Below, one piece after another: positions 15,571 through 19,149 of a stretch of 19,149 nucleotides of DNA (position 1 is its first letter; each line of letters starts with the position of its first letter). The stretch comes from UBA9214 sp964443845. Lineage in GTDB: Bacteria > Pseudomonadota > Gammaproteobacteria > UBA9214. The translations under genes and the position numbers were made by a program. Below the pieces are notes generated by a model, which saw only the letters and a program-made list of their open reading frames with translations, was not told where the DNA came from and searched no databases. The DNA lies in NCBI GenBank assembly GCA_964443845.1, contig CAYUFA010000051.1, positions 1-19,149 on the forward strand, read 5' to 3'.

Positions 15571-15954
15571 ATGAATCAAACCGACAATCGTAGCGCCCGC
15601 ACGGACACGGCCTGGAATCCGCAGTTCCGGCTGCTGCAGTGGCTGACCGCGGGCAGCCTGGCCGGCGCGGCGTTCCTGACATCGCCGGAACACGCCGGCC
15701 ACGCGACGCTGGGCTGGATCGCCATGGGCATGTTGCTGCTCCAGTTGCCGGGCGTGGCCGGCACTGCCACGCCCGGCCCGGCACTGTGGCTGGCAGCGAC
15801 AACCGTACTCGGTCTCAACCTGAGTGGCTGGCTCGCCCCGGCAGGGGTCGCTCACACGGCTGCTACCCTGGCCACCCTGGCGGTCGCCGCGCTGTATTGC
15901 GCGGCCGTGCTGTTCGAATCACTGCAACGCCTGACGGCGCGCATGGCGCTGTAA
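15571..15954 (+). CDS. Shortened cytochrome b561-like membrane protein, one heme site lost
   Basis: A 127-residue protein with four predicted membrane segments (about 22-38, 44-62, 70-88 and 95-116). It aligns by eye with the b561 encoded divergently. AWNPQFRLLQW matches VWDPLVRVFHW, and spacing is exactly conserved between TM1 and TM2 ligand positions (21 residues) and between the two TM4 positions (14 residues). His44 and His95 are retained, matching His40 and His149. Gln23 and Tyr109 replace His19 and His163. The two connecting loops are each shortened by more than 20 residues. It may hold a single periplasmic-side heme. The start has GGAGGG 7 nt upstream; the frame is open to 15490 but that lies upstream of the predicted -10. 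Confidence 0.75.
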   Translation: MNQTDNRSARTDTAWNPQFRLLQWLTAGSLAGAAFLTSPEHAGHATLGWIAMGMLLLQLPGVAGTATPGPALWLAATTVLGLNLSGWLAPAGVAHTAATLATLAVAALYCAAVLFESLQRLTARMAL

Positions 15955-16123
15955 ACCGGCCAACACCTGGCCGTTGGAAACCGTGCCGGTGCACGCGACT
16001 GGCGGAACTCACGGCCCGCAGGGAAATCTTACTGGTAGAGAAATTGCCGTACGCTCCCGCATCAGGCGCAGACGTCGACGGCAGGCCTGCAGCAGGCTTC
16101 CATTAACCACATCCAGCTGCCAT

Positions 16124-16146
16124 CTCAGGAGGTTACCCATGAACAG
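16124..16146 (+). promoter_or_regulatory. Strong ribosome-binding leader shared with the EF-hand gene
   Basis: AGGAGG (16127-16132) lies 6 nt before the ATG at 16139 and decides this start over upstream in-frame codons. The 23-nt stretch is 20/23 identical to 18197-18219, which spans the start of the EF-hand protein gene. Confidence 0.7.
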
Positions 16147-16405
16147 GAAAATACTGATTGCCGCATGTGCCGGTTGCCTGGCGTGCGGTGCTGCACTGGC
16201 CCAGACCCCGGGAACATCCATGCCCCGGGAGCCGGGCTACCAGCACTACCTTGCCAGGCTGTCCGCCTTCGACCGGAAATTTGCCCCAAAAACCACCTCG
16301 ACAGCAACGCAGCACAAGTCAGCCCGGCCAGCGGTCAGCGCCGGGAAGGCACACACCGCCGCCAGTCCCTCCGGGACGAAGGCTGGCAACCCGACGCAGT
16401 CCTGA
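16139..16405 (+). CDS. Small exported protein of unknown function
   Basis: An 88-residue protein with a clear signal peptide (MNRKILIAAC then a Cys/Ala-rich hydrophobic core, cleavage ALA|QT at residue 21). The mature part is about 67 residues: PGYQHYLARLSAFDRKFAP is the only segment that looks structured, probably one helix, and the tail is rich in Ser, Thr, Ala, Lys and His and probably disordered. I do not recognise a family. The leader and first codons resemble those of the EF-hand gene at 18212, which suggests duplication of the 5-prime end. Confidence 0.65.
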   Translation: MNRKILIAACAGCLACGAALAQTPGTSMPREPGYQHYLARLSAFDRKFAPKTTSTATQHKSARPAVSAGKAHTAASPSGTKAGNPTQS

Positions 16406-16412
16406 CCGGGGT

Positions 16413-16469
16413 GGCGTAAGTGACGCCGGGGTTCCGGACCGTTTCCCGGGAATCCCGGTTCCGGTCCGG
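16413..16469 (+). terminator. Two consecutive hairpins after the small exported protein gene
   Basis: GGCGT/ACGCC (16413-16417 with 16423-16427, 5-nt loop) is followed by CCGGACCG/CGGTCCGG (16434-16441 with 16462-16469), whose loop contains a further CCCGGG-type stem. The pair begins 7 nt after the stop codon. No T-tract follows, so it could attenuate or terminate transcription, or form the leader of the gene at 16570. Confidence 0.35.
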
Positions 16470-16569
16470 CCCGCTGCGACACTATGTCACATGGGCACCC
16501 ACCGTCTCGTCCGCTAGGATGCCGCAAGCGTAGTGCATCGCCACAACAAAAACGTCCGGGAAATCAGTA

Positions 16570-17526
16570 ATGAAACGGTTTGTCCCAGCCCTGCTGGCCG
16601 GCTCCCTTGCCACCGGCCCCGTCCATGCCTGCGAATACTGTCTGATCGGGCAGGGCATCTCACCCCTGCAATCCCAGACCGGCGCCGGGGTACGCATCGC
16701 ACAGCGCTATTCCCTGCTGGACCGGGTGTACGCGCAGGACGACAAGCGGCCCAATCCCGGCGTGAGCGAGGAATACTGGACCACCGAGTTCTCGGGTTTC
16801 TACAGCTTTACGGACCGCCTCCTGCTGCTGGCCACGCTGCCGTATCGCAAGACCATCGGGGACGGCGAACTGGTCACCGCACCCTCCGGCGACCCGGAGC
16901 GCGAGGACACCACCGGCAGTGCCAGCGCCCTCGGCGACCTGTCCCTGCTGGGGCGCTACACGCTGGTCACGCGGCATACCCTCGATTCCACCACCCTGGT
17001 GGCGGGACTGCTGGGCGTGAAGCTGCCGACCGGCGCAACCGACCTGCACGGTGACCAGGGCGAGTATCTGGATGCCCACCTGCAGCCCGGCACCGGCTCG
17101 ACCGACCTGCTGCTGGGCCTCTCGGTCAACCATGCCACGGGACGCCTGTCCGTGTCCGCCAACCTGCTGGCCTCGATCACGGGCAAGGGCGAAACCGGTG
17201 ACCTCGCGCACCGGTTCGGCAACTCGCTCAACTATGACCTGACCGGGAAATACCGGGTCAGTCCGTCCGTGGCCGGTGCATCCGCCAACGCCCTGTTTGT
17301 CTCGCTGGGCATCAACGGCGAATACCGCAGGCGCGAGCAACTCGATGGCGCGCCGGTGCCGGATTCGGGCGGTCACACCGTCTACCTGACGCCCGGCGTG
17401 CAGTACCGGGTGGCCGCGCACTGGATCTTCGAAGCCACTTACCAGCAACCGGTCTACCACAAGCTGAACGAGTTGCAGCTCGGCGAAACCCGCAAGGTGT
17501 TCGGTTCCGCCAGCTACCTGTTCTGA
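16570..17526 (+). CDS. Exported beta-barrel candidate with N-terminal CxxC
   Basis: A 318-residue protein with a signal peptide ending near VHA (residue 20). The mature chain therefore starts with Cys21-Glu-Tyr-Cys24, a CxxC at the very N-terminus; His at the -2 position makes a lipobox unlikely. The remainder alternates strand-like segments with turns (FYSFTDRLLLLATLPYR, LSLLGRYTLV, LLLGLSVNHATGRLSVSANLL, TPGVQYRVAAHWIFEATYQQPVY) and ends in a terminal Phe (SASYLF), as expected of an outer-membrane barrel of the MetA/phenol-degradation transporter-like type. The exact function is unrecognised. The next gene, a TlpA-type thioredoxin, begins within its stop codon, so the two are probably made together. 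Confidence 0.72.
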   Translation: MKRFVPALLAGSLATGPVHACEYCLIGQGISPLQSQTGAGVRIAQRYSLLDRVYAQDDKRPNPGVSEEYWTTEFSGFYSFTDRLLLLATLPYRKTIGDGELVTAPSGDPEREDTTGSASALGDLSLLGRYTLVTRHTLDSTTLVAGLLGVKLPTGATDLHGDQGEYLDAHLQPGTGSTDLLLGLSVNHATGRLSVSANLLASITGKGETGDLAHRFGNSLNYDLTGKYRVSPSVAGASANALFVSLGINGEYRRREQLDGAPVPDSGGHTVYLTPGVQYRVAAHWIFEATYQQPVYHKLNELQLGETRKVFGSASYLF

Positions 17527-18092
17527 TGCAGACCGGCGCGCGCATCCTGCTGGCGGCAGCCCTCTGCCTGGGTGCCGGGCCGGCGCTGGCCCTGGGCACG
17601 GCGAGCCTCGCCGCCCACCACCTGCAGCAACTGGACGAGCCGGCCCCGGATTTCGTGCTGCACGGCGCAACCGAACCCGACCTGCCGCTCGCGGCACTGC
17701 GCGGCCACCCCGTGATCGTGCACTTCTGGGCGACCTGGTGCACGTCCTGCCGCAAGGAACTGCCGGTCCTGGCAGCGCTGGCGCACCGCCTGTCCGCCTC
17801 CGATGTCGAGTTCCTGGCCGTGGCGATCGACACCGATGCCACCCGGGCGGACATCGACCGGTACACCGCAGGCCTGGGCATCACCTTCCCGGTCTACCTG
17901 GCCCGGGAAAGCCGGATCACGGACCGCTACTGGACCTGGGGTGTCCCCGTGACATACCTGATCGACCGGCAGGGCCGGATCGCCGGGCGCGCCCTCGGAC
18001 CCCGCGACTGGGACTCGCCCTCGATGCGCGCCCTCATCCGGCAGTTCGCGGCTGACCGGGCCAGAAATATTTCCCGCGACGGCCAGAACTAA
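17526..18092 (+). CDS. TlpA/ResA-type periplasmic thioredoxin
   Basis: A 188-residue thiol-disulfide oxidoreductase of the AhpC/TSA-TlpA group. It has a signal peptide (hydrophobic residues 7-22), a TlpA-type N-terminal EPAPDFVLHG, and the active site WATWCTSCRKELP with Cys72 and Cys75. A later TWGVPVTYLID carries the cis-Pro at 141. It probably acts as a periplasmic reductant for an apo-cytochrome, a metal-binding thiol or the CxxC of its partner. The start ATG overlaps the preceding TGA (TGATG). Two c-type cytochromes are encoded nearby, so a maturation role is also possible, but the direct translational coupling is to the CxxC barrel protein. Confidence 0.87.
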   Translation: MQTGARILLAAALCLGAGPALALGTASLAAHHLQQLDEPAPDFVLHGATEPDLPLAALRGHPVIVHFWATWCTSCRKELPVLAALAHRLSASDVEFLAVAIDTDATRADIDRYTAGLGITFPVYLARESRITDRYWTWGVPVTYLIDRQGRIAGRALGPRDWDSPSMRALIRQFAADRARNISRDGQN

Positions 18093-18196
18093 TTTCCGCG
18101 CCGCTCCTCCAACCTCCGCCGCTGACACCAGCCACCTGGTACTGCGGCACACGCATACCGTCGTGGTAGGCGATCCATTCCCCACGTTTTGGGTAC

Positions 18197-18219
18197 CTCA
18201 GGAGGGTACGTATGAACAG
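18197..18219 (+). promoter_or_regulatory. Strong ribosome-binding leader of the EF-hand gene
   Basis: AGGAGGG (18200-18206) lies 5 nt before the ATG at 18212. The stretch matches 16124-16146 at 20 of 23 positions. Confidence 0.7.
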
Positions 18220-18556
18220 AATGATCGTAGTTGCTTCCCTGGCCGCCGTTCTGGCCTCCGGTGCAGTCCTTGCAGCGGGAACGCAGGGTCCTCCCGCCGT
18301 GCAGCACAAGACGCACCACCATAAGGCCGGGGCGGCCGCGCGCCTGGAATTCAAGCGGCTGGACATCAACAAGGACGGGTATATCGAAGGCAGCGAGGCG
18401 CATGCGGACCAGGCCCTGTCCCGTGACTTCGCCACCCTGGCGAAGCACGGCAAGCTGAGCCGCGCTTCCTTCGTCGCCTGGAAGCATCACCAGGCTGCCA
18501 GGGCGCATCCGGCTACCGCCATGCAGAAAAAGCCGGCAGGTGACTCCGACAAGTAA
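18212..18556 (+). CDS. Exported EF-hand protein with a histidine cluster
   Basis: A 114-residue exported protein. It has a signal peptide (cleavage near VLA|AG, residue 21), a His-rich stretch HKTHHHK (32-38), then a canonical EF-hand loop DINKDGYIEGSE (Asp51, Asn53, Asp55, Glu59, Glu62). A second loop expected from the family (DFATLAKHGKLSRASF, about 72-87) has lost its acidic ligands. The tail is Lys/His/Ala rich. Calcium binding by the single intact loop is expected; the His cluster may bind transition metals. The strong AGGAGGG site fixes the start. A perfect 13-bp hairpin follows the gene. Confidence 0.8.
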   Translation: MNRMIVVASLAAVLASGAVLAAGTQGPPAVQHKTHHHKAGAAARLEFKRLDINKDGYIEGSEAHADQALSRDFATLAKHGKLSRASFVAWKHHQAARAHPATAMQKKPAGDSDK

Positions 18557-18568
18557 CCCCCTCCGCCT

Positions 18569-18601
18569 GCGGTGAGCCGCGTAACCCGCGCGGCTCACCG
18601 C
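18569..18601 (+). terminator. Perfect 13-bp hairpin after the EF-hand gene
   Basis: GCGGTGAGCCGCG (18569-18581) pairs perfectly with CGCGGCTCACCGC (18589-18601) around a 7-nt loop, starting 13 nt after the stop codon. There is no T-tract on either side, so it may act as an mRNA 3-prime stabiliser or a Rho-assisted terminator rather than a textbook intrinsic one. Confidence 0.5.
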
Positions 18602-18627
18602 ATGGCGACCGAAACCGGCACAGTAAC

Positions 18628-18656
18628 TTGTTCCGCCGCAGGCATCCTCCTAAAAT
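18628..18656 (+). promoter_or_regulatory. Sigma70-like promoter close to the start of the next gene
   Basis: TTGTTC (18628-18633) and TAAAAT (18651-18656) are separated by 17 bp, a good -35/-10 pair. The predicted start of transcription, near 18662-18664, is only 2-4 nt before the ATG at 18666. Confidence 0.55.
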
Positions 18657-18665
18657 ACGGCCTCG

Positions 18666-18974
18666 ATGAGGATGCAATCACCACGCCTGCGTTTTCGCAT
18701 CAGCCTGCTGCTGGCGGTCTCCCTGCTGTTCCTCGGCTGGTTCCACCTGCACCACGAGCTGACGGCACACCTCATGCACCCGGATTCCGGCTGCGTGATC
18801 TGTGTCTTCACCGGTCACCTGAGTAACGGCGCAACACCCGCCGCCCTTTCCCTGCAGTCCGGTCCGTTCCCGTACCTGCTGGAGAGCATACCCGACCACC
18901 CGGCACCCGCTCTCATCCACCCGTTCCATTTCGCCCTCAGTCAACGCGGTCCCCCGCACCACACTCCAGCCTGA
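18666..18974 (+). CDS. Small membrane protein with CxxC and many histidines
   Basis: A 102-residue protein with one N-terminal hydrophobic segment (about 12-26) after a basic start (RLRFR), so it is a signal anchor or signal peptide. His27, His29, His30, His35 and His38 precede Cys43-Val-Ile-Cys46, and further histidines follow (His51, 78, 85, 88, 98, 99). The arrangement recalls DUF2946/CopL-like small metal-associated proteins, but I cannot confirm membership. It is followed by an exported protein, and a metal-related role is inferred from residue content only. Either ATG (18666 or 18672) could be the start. No clear ribosome-binding site is present, fitting a near-leaderless transcript. 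Confidence 0.6.
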   Translation: MRMQSPRLRFRISLLLAVSLLFLGWFHLHHELTAHLMHPDSGCVICVFTGHLSNGATPAALSLQSGPFPYLLESIPDHPAPALIHPFHFALSQRGPPHHTPA

Positions 18975-19060
18975 TCCAGTTTGCATTCTTGCCAACTCAC
19001 CGGCCTGCGCCTGTGTCACATACGCAGGGTGCGGCCGGCTACTGATCCTGGAGAAACAAC

Positions 19061-19149
19061 ATGAAACTCAGACACCTCGCGGTGGTAACGGCGAGTCTCG
19101 TTCCGACGCTTGCCGCTGCCGCCGACAGCAACGCCTTCAACCCCGATAT
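19061..19149 (+). CDS. Start of an exported (probably outer-membrane) protein, truncated by window end
   Basis: Only the first 29 codons are present. A GGAGAAA ribosome-binding site precedes the ATG. The residues form a signal peptide (hydrophobic to AAAA, probable cleavage AAA|DS) followed by DSNAFNPD. The NAFNP start is one I associate with a group of proteobacterial outer-membrane proteins sometimes annotated as zinc-regulated receptors, a low-confidence recollection. The gene continues beyond the window. Confidence 0.6.
   Translation, partial: MKLRHLAVVTASLVPTLAAAADSNAFNPD

Overview
The window is GC-rich, densely packed DNA, most likely from the chromosome of a gammaproteobacterium, perhaps a respiratory or sulfur-oxidising Chromatiales-like lineage. 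The assignment is inferred from gene families: DUF3391/HD-GYP proteins, a CzcCBA-type RND pump followed by a DUF3240 gene, and an SHP/diheme cytochrome c/cytochrome b561 operon with a PhoPQ/QseBC-type two-component system. I see no rRNA, tRNA, CRISPR array, intact insertion sequence or phage gene.

Layout. (1) 19-3614, minus strand: an HD-GYP protein, a small VOC (glyoxalase-fold) protein and a cysteine-bearing exported beta-barrel candidate. (2) 3992-9741, plus strand: a tightly overlapping heavy-metal RND efflux operon (outer-membrane factor, adaptor, pump, DUF3240). (3) 10029-11240, minus strand: a second HD-GYP protein, the same length as the first and alignable to it without gaps; both lack the histidine of the HD motif. 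(4) 15359-11553, minus strand: a six-gene operon encoding cytochrome b561, an SHP-type monoheme cytochrome, a diheme cytochrome c, a PepSY-like protein, a response regulator and a histidine kinase. (5) 15571-15954, plus strand, divergent: a shortened cytochrome b561 relative that keeps one predicted heme-ligand pair and has lost the other. (6) 16139-19149, plus strand: small exported proteins (one with an EF-hand), a beta-barrel candidate with a CxxC at its mature N-terminus co-translated with a TlpA-type thioredoxin, a His/Cys-bearing small membrane protein, and the start of another exported protein that runs off the window.

The most interesting signal is regulatory. Three promoters share one architecture: a direct repeat of TTCAG with an 11-bp period, then exactly 10 bp, then a -10-like hexamer of form TAnCnT, with the start codon about 46-54 bp downstream of the box. 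One precedes the metal efflux operon, one the cytochrome/two-component operon, and one the divergent mini-b561. The TTCAG-N6-TTCAG geometry matches PmrA/QseB/BqsR-type response-regulator boxes, and such a regulator is encoded in the cytochrome operon. I infer one regulon joining metal efflux to a periplasmic/membrane heme electron-transfer module, autoregulated by its own two-component system.
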